Notes: generated from the sequence alone by a model not told the origin. A stretch of DNA of 64,000 nt from an uncultured Bacteroidales bacterium (GCA_905234755.1 CAJOIT010000003.1:605331-669330), one strand, 5' to 3'. Positions 16,795-24,540 are shown, counted from the stretch's first letter. Program-made: numbers and translations.

Positions 16795-17214
16795 ATGAGA
16801 ACGATAGAATTTAGAGGTAGGCATTTGTGCGGACAATGGTACTACGGAAACCTGATTGTTCGCGAAATGGATTCTCCAGTGCCAGAAACGGCACAGGCGT
16901 ACAAGTGTGTTATGATTGGCGATGTTGAAGATGGTTCTGCGGAAGAAGTGGAAGAAGAAACAGTCGGTCAGTTTACTGGCTTGGTTGATAAGAATGGTAA
17001 GAAGATTTATGAAGGGGATATTATAAAGAGCAAAGGAAATTTTGTAGGTATAGTAACTTGGAATAGTAAAAGCTACTTCTATATAAATCAATATTACAAC
17101 TCTGATATTGACCAGGAACCCGACTGCTCGTCACTTGGATATATGCTTACGGTAACTGAGCTGTATGTGATTGGAAATGTTTATGATAACGAGGACCTTT
17201 TAAAGAAAGATTAG
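16795..17214 (+). CDS. YopX family protein 5
   Basis: A 139-residue YopX protein: MRTIEFRGRHLCGQWYYGNL, then ETVGQFTGLVDKNGKKIYEG, then VIGNVYDNEDLL. The first 60 residues carry an extra acidic segment (DVEDGSAEEVEEE). It is followed 2 nt later by the 17217 gene. Confidence 0.9.
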   Translation: MRTIEFRGRHLCGQWYYGNLIVREMDSPVPETAQAYKCVMIGDVEDGSAEEVEEETVGQFTGLVDKNGKKIYEGDIIKSKGNFVGIVTWNSKSYFYINQYYNSDIDQEPDCSSLGYMLTVTELYVIGNVYDNEDLLKKD

Positions 17215-17216
17215 CG

Positions 17217-17480
17217 ATGAAACGAGACGAAGAAATTGTAAATATAGCAAAACAAAAAGAAGAATCACAGGTTTTCTGTGATATAGTTGAATATAGTGCC
17301 TATGGAGTTGGGTTTATTGAAGGTGCAAAATGGGCTGACGAATATCCATCAATGGAACAGAAACAACAGTTCGTTGATAAGGCTTGGCAATGGATTTTTA
17401 GAGTATTTGTTATAACAGCACCGTTAGATTTCCAACAGGCTATTGAAAAAGAATTTAGAAAAGAAATGAATGGGGAATGA
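17217..17480 (+). CDS. hypothetical phage protein with GAKWAD motif
   Basis: An 87-residue helical protein with GFIEGAKWADEYPS in the middle. The gene at 17881 has GGARWADKS at the same place and a similar length, so the two are paralogues of a small family frequent in Bacteroidota phages. Function unknown. Confidence 0.6.
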   Translation: MKRDEEIVNIAKQKEESQVFCDIVEYSAYGVGFIEGAKWADEYPSMEQKQQFVDKAWQWIFRVFVITAPLDFQQAIEKEFRKEMNGE

Positions 17481-17482
17481 TT

Positions 17483-17884
17483 ATGGCCGGATATACAACA
17501 ATAGAACAAAGTAGGAAGTTGATTGAATTAGGCATTGATGTTGATACGGCTGATATGTGTTTTGATTTAATAGCAGAATCTGAATGGTATGGTTATCCAA
17601 TAAGTAAAAATTTATGTTCAGATGATATTCTTGGAACACTAATTCCCTGCTGGTCAACAGAAGCACTTATGAAGTTGTTGCCACGATATATATATACAAA
17701 GGATAATTTTGTATTAAATGATATACAAGCATACAAAGACAATTACAGAATTTCATATACAAATATTTCATATACAAATTTATCTTATTATGAATATAAA
17801 GATGTAATTGAATGTAAATATGATACTTTAATAGAATGTGCTTACAACATGATTGTTAAACTTAAAGAAATGAGATTGTTATGA
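17483..17884 (+). CDS. hypothetical phage protein
   Basis: A 133-residue protein (MAGYTTIEQSRKLIELGIDVDTADMCF...). Its start resembles a family of phage proteins that begin with a Leu-rich helix and a G-I-D-x-x-T-A-D turn. The C-terminal half has a short repeat ISYTNISYTNLSYYEY. GGGGA lies 6 nt before ATG 17483. No function known. Confidence 0.55.
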   Translation: MAGYTTIEQSRKLIELGIDVDTADMCFDLIAESEWYGYPISKNLCSDDILGTLIPCWSTEALMKLLPRYIYTKDNFVLNDIQAYKDNYRISYTNISYTNLSYYEYKDVIECKYDTLIECAYNMIVKLKEMRLL

Positions 17885-18144
17885 CACGAGGAGAAGAAAT
17901 AAGAAACGAAGCGCATAACAGATATTGTAATGCGAAAACAGACCCAGTTGATAGTGCCAGCTATTGTGCGTTTGTCGGAGGTGCGCGTTGGGCGGACAAA
18001 AGTATGATAGAACGCGCTCGTAAATGGTTAGAAAAAGAGTTGTATCTGTTTTATAGCGGAGCGGAACATTGGGTTGCAAGCCGGAGAAAAGTGAATGTTA
18101 CAGAATTTCTTGACGATTTTGAAATAGCAATGCAGGAGGAATAA
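17881..18144 (+). CDS. hypothetical phage protein with GARWAD motif
   Basis: An 87-residue helical protein, paralogue of 17217-17480 by its AFVGGARWADKS centre and helical C-terminus. It overlaps the previous gene by 4 nt and is followed by YopX 6, just as 17217 follows YopX 5, which suggests a duplicated gene group. Confidence 0.6.
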   Translation: MTRGEEIRNEAHNRYCNAKTDPVDSASYCAFVGGARWADKSMIERARKWLEKELYLFYSGAEHWVASRRKVNVTEFLDDFEIAMQEE

Positions 18145-18146
18145 TT

Positions 18147-18572
18147 ATGAGAGCAATTAAGTTTAGAGGTAAAGATGTAGAAACTGGCGAATGGATATAC
18201 GGCGATTTATTTCAGCGCATAGGTTACTATCCAGAGATAATAGTATCATATCCAAACGATAATGGTAAGATTGCATATAAAGGTATTGCAGTAAAACCAG
18301 AGTCAGTCGGTCAGTTTACAGGTGCGAATGATGCTTATGGAAATGAAATTTACGAAGGTGACATACTGCATATTCCTGATGATGATTTTAACGGAGAGAT
18401 AAAAGGAGTTGTAATGTTTGAGGCTGATTCTTTCGTGGTAAAGTCCATCAGAAGTAATTGGTCTGCACTTTTGGCATGGTGCAACAGAAAGGACCACGAG
18501 ACCAAGCATTATGTGAGACCGACAAAGGTAATAGGTAACACCTACGATAACCAAGAATTATTAAAACAATAG
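18147..18572 (+). CDS. YopX family protein 6
   Basis: A 141-residue YopX protein: MRAIKFRGKDVETGEWIYG, then ESVGQFTGANDAYGNEIYEGDI, then VIGNTYDNQELL. It has a very strong ribosome site (AGGAGGAATAATT). The conserved D-K-N-G turn is changed to D-A-Y-G. Confidence 0.9.
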   Translation: MRAIKFRGKDVETGEWIYGDLFQRIGYYPEIIVSYPNDNGKIAYKGIAVKPESVGQFTGANDAYGNEIYEGDILHIPDDDFNGEIKGVVMFEADSFVVKSIRSNWSALLAWCNRKDHETKHYVRPTKVIGNTYDNQELLKQ

Positions 18573-18577
18573 AATTT

Positions 18578-18964
18578 ATGAGACCATTTATTTTCAGAGG
18601 AAAAAGCATTGACTATGGAACATGGAAGCATGGCGGCATTGTATTCGGAAACCATCAATGGTGGATAATCGAACAGTGTGGCGGTGCGTTGTATTCCGTA
18701 GATAGAAAAACTGTAGGACAATATACGGGATTGTCCGATTCGAGGAATGTGCCTATATTTGAACACGACCTGCTGTTGCTAAGGGACGAAGAAAGGGATT
18801 ATTATCTTACCGTAGTGTTCAGCAAGAAAGAAGCTGCATTCCGCCTTAGATGGCCGAAAGGCTTCCTTAGCTGTGATGTGCTCGGAATGTTCTTAAAAAA
18901 ATGGCCGGACTTGGAAGTGGTTGGCAATATACATGATAATCCAGAACTAATAAAAAAGAAGTAA
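18578..18964 (+). CDS. YopX family protein 7
   Basis: A 128-residue YopX protein, the shortest and last copy: MRPFIFRGKSIDYGTWKHGG, then KTVGQYTGLSDSRNVPIFEHDL, then VVGNIHDNPELI. The usual E-G-D-I is E-H-D-L, so it has diverged in the most conserved turn. Confidence 0.85.
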   Translation: MRPFIFRGKSIDYGTWKHGGIVFGNHQWWIIEQCGGALYSVDRKTVGQYTGLSDSRNVPIFEHDLLLLRDEERDYYLTVVFSKKEAAFRLRWPKGFLSCDVLGMFLKKWPDLEVVGNIHDNPELIKKK

Positions 18965-18965
18965 T

Positions 18966-19442
18966 ATGTTTAGCCTTAAAGACATAGAGGTTTGTGTAAA
19001 GATTACGGTGTGTATCAAAAATTCTAACATACCTGACAAAATGGTTTATTTTAATCTTATACCTTACTTTTTTTATGAAAGGTATAGTTGGTTCTTCCGC
19101 TATTTGACAGCGCGAATACAAGTGGTTCATCCGAAAAGGCGAGTTTATTTGCGTTGTTATCAAGTCACGCCAGAACTTAAATACTGGTTTTCGGAAAAGT
19201 ACCTGCAAGACAAACGGAAAAACATTGAGAGAAGTTTAAGGGCAAAGGTTACGGAACTGAACAGGAAAATTGAATCTTGTGCAGATGACCTGTTCGGATA
19301 TGGAAAGCAAGATCTGGTTGAAAAAAGAGACAAGTACCAGTATAGGCTTGATAATATTGCAAATGAAGACCTTTCAAAGTACAAATACGATACTTATTTT
19401 AACAATACCAAAGAATGGATGAAAGGAGAAACAGAATTATAG
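18966..19442 (+). CDS. hypothetical phage protein
   Basis: A 158-residue protein. The N-terminal half looks beta-rich with many aromatic residues, and the second half (about 85-135) is a coiled coil (RKNIERSLRAKVTELNRKIE). No family recognised. It overlaps the next gene in another frame. Confidence 0.5.
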   Translation: MFSLKDIEVCVKITVCIKNSNIPDKMVYFNLIPYFFYERYSWFFRYLTARIQVVHPKRRVYLRCYQVTPELKYWFSEKYLQDKRKNIERSLRAKVTELNRKIESCADDLFGYGKQDLVEKRDKYQYRLDNIANEDLSKYKYDTYFNNTKEWMKGETEL

Positions 19443-19621
19443 ACGAATATCCTTGTGATGATTGTGTGTGGTATTCAACGATAACTTTGAACAACGGGTT
19501 GAAATTTGGTAGGCGTTGCTATATAATGATAGATGCTGTTCAAGAAGAAAGACCTATCGTTAATGATGACACTGGTCGGTGTGATTATTACGATGATAAA
19601 AGAAAATTGGAAAATCAATGA
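19415..19621 (+). CDS. small cysteine-containing protein
   Basis: A 68-residue protein with CDDC near residue 14 and single Cys at about 35 and 57 (GRCDYY), consistent with one zinc site. It overlaps the end of the previous gene by 28 nt; a later start is possible, since AAAGGAG lies inside that overlap. No function known. Confidence 0.45.
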   Translation: MDERRNRIIDEYPCDDCVWYSTITLNNGLKFGRRCYIMIDAVQEERPIVNDDTGRCDYYDDKRKLENQ

Positions 19622-19634
19622 GGAGAGATAGTAA

Positions 19635-19898
19635 ATGAAAAACGAAGAAAAAGCAAGAGAACTAGCAATCAAATACTGCAAGGAAATTAACAGTAATGGC
19701 AAAGAGTGTTACAATATAGGTTGTGAAATAGCCTGCAATGAAATGTCAGATTGGAAAGATGAGCAAGCATTAAGGGCGTTTTGCAAATTCCAATGTCCTG
19801 ATATTTTGAGAGAGAGTGTGTGCAGTCAGCATCAGGAGTTTGAAGAGCCTTGTCAGAGTTACAAATTATTTGAAAAATTATTGAAAGGAGAAGAATGA
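19635..19898 (+). CDS. cysteine-rich hypothetical protein
   Basis: An 87-residue protein with eight Cys residues in the pattern C...C...C..C then CKFQC...C...C. The Cys number suggests metal binding. Overlaps the next gene by one base (TGATG type). Function unknown. Confidence 0.5.
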   Translation: MKNEEKARELAIKYCKEINSNGKECYNIGCEIACNEMSDWKDEQALRAFCKFQCPDILRESVCSQHQEFEEPCQSYKLFEKLLKGEE

Positions 19899-20041
19899 TG
19901 ACAACAATTGTCGAAACTTTAAGAAGGTGTTATTGTCAGGAATGTCCGTTTGAAACAAGTTGTCTGAAAACAGACCACCGATGTGACGGATTGCAGAAAG
20001 ATGTTGATGATGTATCAAGATGTCTTGGATGTAAAAGATAG
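19898..20041 (+). CDS. 47-residue cysteine-rich protein
   Basis: A short frame MTTIVETLRRCYCQECP...CLK...RC...RCLGCKR with eight Cys residues. AAAGGAG lies 7 nt before this ATG; another ATG at 19895 is possible. Belongs to the Cys-rich group of this phage. Confidence 0.5.
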   Translation: MTTIVETLRRCYCQECPFETSCLKTDHRCDGLQKDVDDVSRCLGCKR

Positions 20042-20048
20042 TTGAATT

Positions 20049-20210
20049 ATGAGAGAAAAAGTAAAACATTGCTGCAGGAACTGCTGGTTCCATAAGCCAA
20101 ACGATGGGACTGTCGAGGCGAAAGATGCCTGCTATTGCAGAAAGCACTATTCATACATCTTGGAATCAACAAGTTATGTGTGCAGGGACTATGCAAACGC
20201 CAACAAGTGA
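20049..20210 (+). CDS. 53-residue cysteine-rich protein
   Basis: A short frame MREKVKHCCRNCWFHKPNDG...CYCRKH...VCRDY. The layout CxxC(W) ... CxC ... C resembles other small phage zinc-knuckle proteins here, for example 40198-40377. It is the last gene of the accessory operon. Confidence 0.5.
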   Translation: MREKVKHCCRNCWFHKPNDGTVEAKDACYCRKHYSYILESTSYVCRDYANANK

Positions 20211-20309
20211 AATGGTGGACTTCGCTCCGTTTAGTCCCTGTTTTAGTCCGTCTTTTTGCTTGCCGTTTGATAATCAGCGCCAATTCAATTCCCAGTAGGA
20301 CTAACACCA

Positions 20310-20347
20310 GTTTTTGCAGGGTCAAAAAAAATCTCCATATTTGCAAA
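20310..20347 (+). promoter_or_regulatory. probable promoter of the TPR gene
   Basis: TTTTTG (20314-20319) and TATTTGC near 20338-20347 give a near-consensus promoter right before ATG 20357. The -7 box lacks one of the consensus positions. The preceding 100 bases (20211-20310) hold no gene that I can support. Confidence 0.4.
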
Positions 20348-20356
20348 AAAATAGTT

Positions 20357-20869
20357 ATGGGTATATTTAATAAGTTGTTCGGAAAGAATGAATCAAAGCA
20401 AACTGGCAACGACCAGGAACAGGCATTGCCGGCTGATGTGGTGAAACTGCCTACAGACTATAATCAAGAACTTTTCAGTTATGGCGGTGATAATGCAGAG
20501 AAAATACTTATGATGTCGTTCGATGCCTTAAACAAAGGAGAAAAGTTTTTCTTTGTGCCTCGCAATATATATGATGGCGCAATAGCCGAAAGTAAAAGAC
20601 ACAAGGAGCTTGAGAAGAGACTGAAACGCACGGCAGAACTGAACAATATTGGTAGAGCTGCAGAAAAAGAAGGCAGAATAGATGATGCGATAAAGGCATA
20701 CGAAGATAATATTGCCATAGGGTACAAGGCTACTCACGCATACGATAGACTTATAGTCTTATATGGGCGACTGAAAAGAAATGATGATTTGAAGAGAGTT
20801 ATTCTCAGAAAGATTGAGATTTTTGGAGAAAGTGATGATTTGTTGGCAAGGTTACAAAAGATAAAGTAA
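20357..20869 (+). CDS. tetratricopeptide-like protein
   Basis: A 170-residue protein. The N-terminus MGIFNKLFGKNESKQ is an amphipathic helix often found at the start of Bacteroidota cytosolic proteins. Residues about 93-165 form two TPR-like helix pairs (NNIGRAAEKEGRIDDAIKAY is the clearest). It has its own promoter, stands alone, and converges with the secreted-protein gene at 20872, so both may be cargo genes expressed in the lysogen. Partner unknown. Confidence 0.6.
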   Translation: MGIFNKLFGKNESKQTGNDQEQALPADVVKLPTDYNQELFSYGGDNAEKILMMSFDALNKGEKFFFVPRNIYDGAIAESKRHKELEKRLKRTAELNNIGRAAEKEGRIDDAIKAYEDNIAIGYKATHAYDRLIVLYGRLKRNDDLKRVILRKIEIFGESDDLLARLQKIK

Positions 20870-20871
20870 GA

Positions 20872-21498
20872 TTATCTGCCTGTTTGTTCTTCGATTATTC
20901 TTTTGGATTCTTGCAGATTGCTTATGATTGCATCAATCTGCTTTGCTGGAATAATAGCCGTAGAATTGTTTAGATACGATTTCGTTGATATGTAAACAAA
21001 CCATTTTCCAGTAGATGGAGCCTGTATAAGTGCCCAGCTATTATTTGGAGAGAATAAAGCACCCATCTCTACATAGTCTTTTGTCTTGTATCTGACTTCG
21101 GTATAGACGCTTGGTGTTGTCGGCAATATGTCATTTTTGATTACATTCATTGAATTTATGCAGTCGTCAATTTCCGAATAGTCAAGAGTTCCTATATATG
21201 TGTTGTTTAAATATGGTGCTGTATATTTGGTTATCAGCCTTAGACCGCCATACTTGTTGCCCTTTACCATATCTGTGATTATTATGACTTCGAATGATAC
21301 TCCCTTTACATCTGGAAGGTCAAAAAATTCCTTTTTTGTCAGGGTGCTTCCATTGTTCATCAATTTTACAATTTCGCTTTCGCTGTTGTCTGCAAATTCA
21401 ACTGTTTCTGTTGCAGTCGCCGTTCCTGTCCCAATGTTCTGTCCGAAACAAATGATGCTGACGAGGCCGAGCACCAATACCATAAAAATCTTTCTCAT
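20872..21498 (-). CDS. secreted protein of unknown function
   Basis: A 208-residue protein with a clear signal peptide (MRKIFMVLVLGLVSIICFGQ, cut near residue 20). The mature part looks beta-rich with segments such as VSFEVIIITDMVKGNKYGGLRLI and ends in a charged helix. I use ATG 21498 since it starts the signal peptide; the frame extends upstream to 21555. A good promoter lies at 21525-21558. Opposite orientation and a private promoter fit a lysogenic-conversion gene, which is inference. Confidence 0.65.
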   Translation of the reverse strand: MRKIFMVLVLGLVSIICFGQNIGTGTATATETVEFADNSESEIVKLMNNGSTLTKKEFFDLPDVKGVSFEVIIITDMVKGNKYGGLRLITKYTAPYLNNTYIGTLDYSEIDDCINSMNVIKNDILPTTPSVYTEVRYKTKDYVEMGALFSPNNSWALIQAPSTGKWFVYISTKSYLNNSTAIIPAKQIDAIISNLQESKRIIEEQTGR

Positions 21499-21524
21499 AT
21501 TTATGTCATTTAAGTTATTCGGAG

Positions 21525-21558
21525 CAAATTTATTGCAAAGCGGTGAAATCGCCAAAAA
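21525..21558 (-). promoter_or_regulatory. promoter of the secreted-protein gene
   Basis: On the minus strand TTTTTG (21558-21553), 20 nt, TAAATTTG (21532-21525) match the Bacteroidota consensus closely, 27 nt before ATG 21498. Confidence 0.7.
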
Positions 21559-21657
21559 TATTTAGTTCAGAATGGATATAATTATTAAAAGTGCTTGTGA
21601 CATAAATACTTTATAAAAAGATGCATGAAATAGTACATTTTTTTTGCCATATCAAAA

Positions 21658-21720
21658 AAATGCAATATCATTGCATCGCTAAAACAATTACGCGGTGCAA
21701 TGCCACCTGACATTAAAAGT
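21658..21720 (+). other. three small hairpins upstream of structured RNA
   Basis: The gene-free stretch begins with TGCAAT / ATTGCA, then GGTG / CACC, then CTGAC / GTCAG, each with a short loop. They run in the same direction as the two larger structures that follow, so they may be the 5' part of one long RNA. No open frame with a ribosome site was found in 21559-22156. Confidence 0.35.
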
Positions 21721-21757
21721 CAGTTCTTTTGTACCTCTACATATAGAATTAAAATAT

Positions 21758-21831
21758 CTGCACGGCGAGTGGAGTACCAGAAATGGCTTCAAAGTTAAGC
21801 GTAATTGACTTTAGCAACTCGTACCGTGCAG
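21758..21831 (+). ncRNA. multi-stem structured RNA element
   Basis: A 74-nt element closed by CTGCACGG / CCGTGCAG and then CGAGT / ACTCG, enclosing two hairpins: CCA-GAAA-TGG, a GNRA tetraloop, and AAAGTTAA / TTGACTTT with a 5-nt loop. About 27 base pairs in 74 nt is far from chance. The size is that of a tRNA but there is no T-loop, so it is not one. Transcript start not identified. Confidence 0.55.
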
Positions 21832-21933
21832 TTTTGTTTATCGCTTAAAAATTACGCAAAATGGACGAACTCAAAAAATGGTGTGGCAGGTTGTTGAGAC
21901 TTGTGAACTTGCAGAAAGATTAAGATTCCACGA

Positions 21934-22022
21934 GGTGGCGAACGGTGCAACGGCGAGCCATCGCGTAAATTGCAAGTTAAGATTTTTCGCAACTTAGGCA
22001 GGTTCGACTCCTGCCCGCCACC
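21934..22022 (+). ncRNA. tRNA-like structured RNA
   Basis: An 89-nt element with a 7-bp acceptor-like stem GGTGGCG / CGCCACC and, next to the 3' strand, a perfect T-arm-like hairpin GGCAGG-TTCGACT-CCTGCC. Between them are a D-arm-like CGGT / ATCG hairpin containing GG, and AAGTT / AACTT. No normal 7-nt anticodon loop can be drawn and no CCA follows. It may be a degenerate class II tRNA, a tRNA mimic or the 3' end of a longer RNA beginning near 21658. Confidence 0.45.
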
Positions 22023-22041
22023 CTAAAATATGTTTTATTAC

Positions 22042-22084
22042 AAGAAGCCATTCGGAATAAATTCTGGTGGCTTCTTCTTTTTTG
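22042..22084 (+). terminator. terminator after the tRNA-like RNA
   Basis: AAGAAGCCA / TGGCTTCTT with a 17-nt loop, followed by CTTTTTT. It ends the structured-RNA transcript just before promoter B3. Confidence 0.8.
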
Positions 22085-22093
22085 AAAACAAAA

Positions 22094-22129
22094 GTGTTTG
22101 TATTATAAACACTTTTGCGTGTAGATTTG
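22094..22129 (+). promoter_or_regulatory. family B phage promoter, copy 3
   Basis: GTGTTTG (22094-22100) with AAACAC in the spacer, a complete inverted repeat, and TAGATTTG (22122-22129), 28 nt apart. Drives the first terminase pair. Confidence 0.8.
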
Positions 22130-22156
22130 CCAACTAATAGAAAAGAAATTTAGGAC

Positions 22157-22576
22157 ATGGCAAACGAAGAAAATCTTATACCGAACTCAAAACGAACTCC
22201 GAGTGAACTCCGAGAAACATGCAGAAAAGGAGGAATCGCAAGTGGCAAGGTTCGAAGGAACAAGAAGGAGGCAAAAGAACTTGCACTAATGCTTCTTTCG
22301 CTACCAGTCTCAAGCAAGAAAATAAAATCTAATCTTGACAAACTGCAAATCAAAGACGCCGACCAGTCGAACAGAATGGCGGTGCTTGCACGCTTTCTTA
22401 CCGATGCGCTCAATGGTAATACGAAAAGCGGTGAACTGCTGTTCAAGCTAACTGGTGAAATGGTGGAGAAGCAGGAGATTACAGGCAACAATGGAGAAAG
22501 GCTAATACCTACACAGCCATTTATAATGGCGGATGAGGATATAGAAGAAATGAAGAAGAGGCTTGCCGATGACTAA
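22157..22576 (+). CDS. terminase small subunit-like protein 1
   Basis: A 139-residue basic protein beginning MANEENLIPNSKRTPSELRETCRKGGIASGKVRRNKKEAK. It resembles the small proteins that precede large terminases in Bacteroidota phages. In that position a small subunit recognises the packaging site. It overlaps the large-subunit gene by 8 nt, which supports the pairing more than the sequence does. Confidence 0.6.
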   Translation: MANEENLIPNSKRTPSELRETCRKGGIASGKVRRNKKEAKELALMLLSLPVSSKKIKSNLDKLQIKDADQSNRMAVLARFLTDALNGNTKSGELLFKLTGEMVEKQEITGNNGERLIPTQPFIMADEDIEEMKKRLADD

Positions 22577-24026
22577 ACTATCGCGTGAAGATAAGGTCAA
22601 CCTATGCCTGTTCAACCTGTTTCGTAAAGACCCGTTGGCGTTTACAAGGCATCTGTTCAAGGCGACAAGCAATAGGCGTTTTGTTGTCGGGAATCATCAT
22701 GCAATAATAGCAGACAAGTTGTCGCAGATACTGAACGGAACCCATCCGACCAATAAGCTCATCATAAACATTGCACCTCGATATGGCAAGACATTACTTG
22801 TGTCACAAATGTTCATTGCCTTGGGAATGGCCGTCAACCCGAAGTCAAACTTTCTTCATCTGTCATATTCCAAAAGCCTTGCTACACAAAATTCCGTTGC
22901 TGTCAAGGACATAATAGAAAGCGATGAGTACCAGAGACTGTTTCCTTGGACTGCTATCAAGGCTGGAGAGGACACAAAGGCGGAATGGGCTACAACTGCA
23001 GGCGGTTGTATGTATGCGACTTCTACACTTGGGCAAATAACAGGATTCGGTGCTGGCGTTGTCCAGGACGAAGGTGGACAATATGAATTTAGCGGTGCCA
23101 TCGTCATTGACGATCCGATAAAGCCTGTCGAGGCGTTGTCTGACAATGTCCGTGAACAGGTCAACCAAAGGTTTGAAAATACTATCCGTAGCCGTACCAA
23201 CAATAGGAACACTCCGATAATAATCATAATGCAGAGGCTTCACGAGCACGACCTTTGCGGTTATCTTATGGAAAAAGAACCGGACCTGTGGGATGTCGTT
23301 TCTTTGCCTTGCCTGATGGTTGATGACAACGGCGAGGAACATTCGCTTTGGCCGTTCAAGCATACCGTTGAAGAATTGCACCGGCTTCGTGGCGCGGACT
23401 CGTTTGTGTACGAAACCCAGTATCAGCAGAATCCGAGACCGATGGAGGGACTTATGTACGAAAGTTTCAGAACCTATGATATTATGCCTCTCGAAGACAA
23501 CAGGAAGAAGTTCTACAAAAACTACACCGATACGGCTGATACTGGTTCGGACTTCTTGTGCTCTATAAGTTATGTCGAATATCCAACGGCAATGTATGTT
23601 ACTGATGTGATATACACCAAGAAGCCGATGGAATACACGGAAAATGTGACTGCCGAAATGCTTGTTCGCAATGATACTGCTTTAGCGCTTATTGAAGGGA
23701 ACAACGGTGGGCGCGGATTTGCGCGTAATGTTGAACACAATGTCCGTCTCCTCGGCAATATGAAGATGCGCTTTGTCACATTCACGCAAAGCAAAAACAA
23801 GAATGTCCGCATATACACGCGCTCGGCAGAAGTGCAGAATCTTGTGTACTTTCCGACAGGCTGGGAAAGACGCTGGCCGGAGTTCGCTCACGACATCAAG
23901 GCGTTCCGCAGGGAGGGACATAATGCGCACGATGATGGTCCCGATGTGCTTTCTGGCATGTGCGAACATTTTGGAGAGAGTGTGCAAATTATGTCGGACG
24001 AGGAAGTCCTTGACGCATTGTTGTAA
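22569..24026 (+). CDS. terL: terminase large subunit 1
   Basis: A 485-residue DNA-packaging motor. The ATPase has Walker A APRYGKTLL (69-77), Walker B AIVIDD and a following MQRLHEHDL. The C-terminal RNase H-like nuclease keeps three acidic positions: TDTADTGSDF, ALIEGNNGGRG and DDGPDVLSG. The protein seems complete. It is a different lineage from the large subunit at 30790. Start ATG 22569 lies within the end of the small-subunit gene. Confidence 0.9.
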   Translation: MTKLSREDKVNLCLFNLFRKDPLAFTRHLFKATSNRRFVVGNHHAIIADKLSQILNGTHPTNKLIINIAPRYGKTLLVSQMFIALGMAVNPKSNFLHLSYSKSLATQNSVAVKDIIESDEYQRLFPWTAIKAGEDTKAEWATTAGGCMYATSTLGQITGFGAGVVQDEGGQYEFSGAIVIDDPIKPVEALSDNVREQVNQRFENTIRSRTNNRNTPIIIIMQRLHEHDLCGYLMEKEPDLWDVVSLPCLMVDDNGEEHSLWPFKHTVEELHRLRGADSFVYETQYQQNPRPMEGLMYESFRTYDIMPLEDNRKKFYKNYTDTADTGSDFLCSISYVEYPTAMYVTDVIYTKKPMEYTENVTAEMLVRNDTALALIEGNNGGRGFARNVEHNVRLLGNMKMRFVTFTQSKNKNVRIYTRSAEVQNLVYFPTGWERRWPEFAHDIKAFRREGHNAHDDGPDVLSGMCEHFGESVQIMSDEEVLDALL

Positions 24027-24104
24027 ATGCAAATCTGTTATACTTGTTTTCTCTAATCGCGGAAAAACGAAACAGCAAATGCATATTTTTTATACTTCGA
24101 TATT

Positions 24105-24464
24105 TTAAAACAATGTAAGTTCTGGAGTGTAAGAATACTCTGCTGTCGCTTTTACGATGTTGAGAAATGCTGTGGTATGTAGTTGCTGTGGCGTGCATCG
24201 CAGAAGTCGCCATCCCATACTGGCGGCAGTATTGTACTTCTCCATGTCTCCAATGAATCCCTCTGCGCGGTTGTGCCGTCCTTGGATCCACGCACCGCCC
24301 TCGACCTCGATTGCTATCTTCCGTTCCGGGATGCAGTAGTCGAAACGCCACTTGCGCGTAGGGTGGAACTTGTACTCGCGTATGCAGGAAAAACCGCAGG
24401 TCGCTTTGACCATACGGCAGAATAGGTCTTGTGCTTGCTGTTGTATGTGTTGCGATTTGTTCAT
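24105..24464 (-). CDS. endonuclease-like protein (DUF559 / Vsr-like fold)
   Basis: A 119-residue protein. FDYCIPERKIAIEVEGGAW (about 41-59) contains the D...E-V-E core of the PD-(D/E)XK fold as in DUF559, Vsr and phage resolvase-like proteins, and a following GWRLLRCTPQQL matches the usual last strand. A role in resolving or trimming phage DNA before packaging is plausible because it lies beside terminase 1, but inverted. The ATG at 24464 lies only 4 nt after the -7 box of its promoter, so it may be leaderless or start later. Confidence 0.65.
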   Translation of the reverse strand: MNKSQHIQQQAQDLFCRMVKATCGFSCIREYKFHPTRKWRFDYCIPERKIAIEVEGGAWIQGRHNRAEGFIGDMEKYNTAASMGWRLLRCTPQQLHTTAFLNIVKATAEYSYTPELTLF

Positions 24465-24467
24465 GTC

Positions 24468-24503
24468 GCAAATGAAACGGATACGTGATTAAAAGTCAAG
24501 CAC
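24468..24503 (-). promoter_or_regulatory. family B phage promoter, copy 4 (minus strand)
   Basis: On the minus strand GTGCTTG (24503-24497) and TCATTTGC (24475-24468) are 28 nt apart, with TTTAATCAC in place of the perfect repeat. Drives the endonuclease gene. Confidence 0.6.
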
Positions 24504-24540
24504 TTTTCTACATTCGGGAAGCAAAATTTATGTTAAATAA

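Noticed and set aside
21934..22022. Ordinary class II tRNA
   Set aside because: Acceptor and T-arm fit, but no anticodon arm with a 7-nt loop can be drawn and bases 8 and 9 are wrong, so only tRNA-like is claimed.
21758..22022. Phage tmRNA
   Set aside because: The T-arm end is similar, but there is no tag frame ending in LAA and no matching 5' GG..TG..TTCGAC start.
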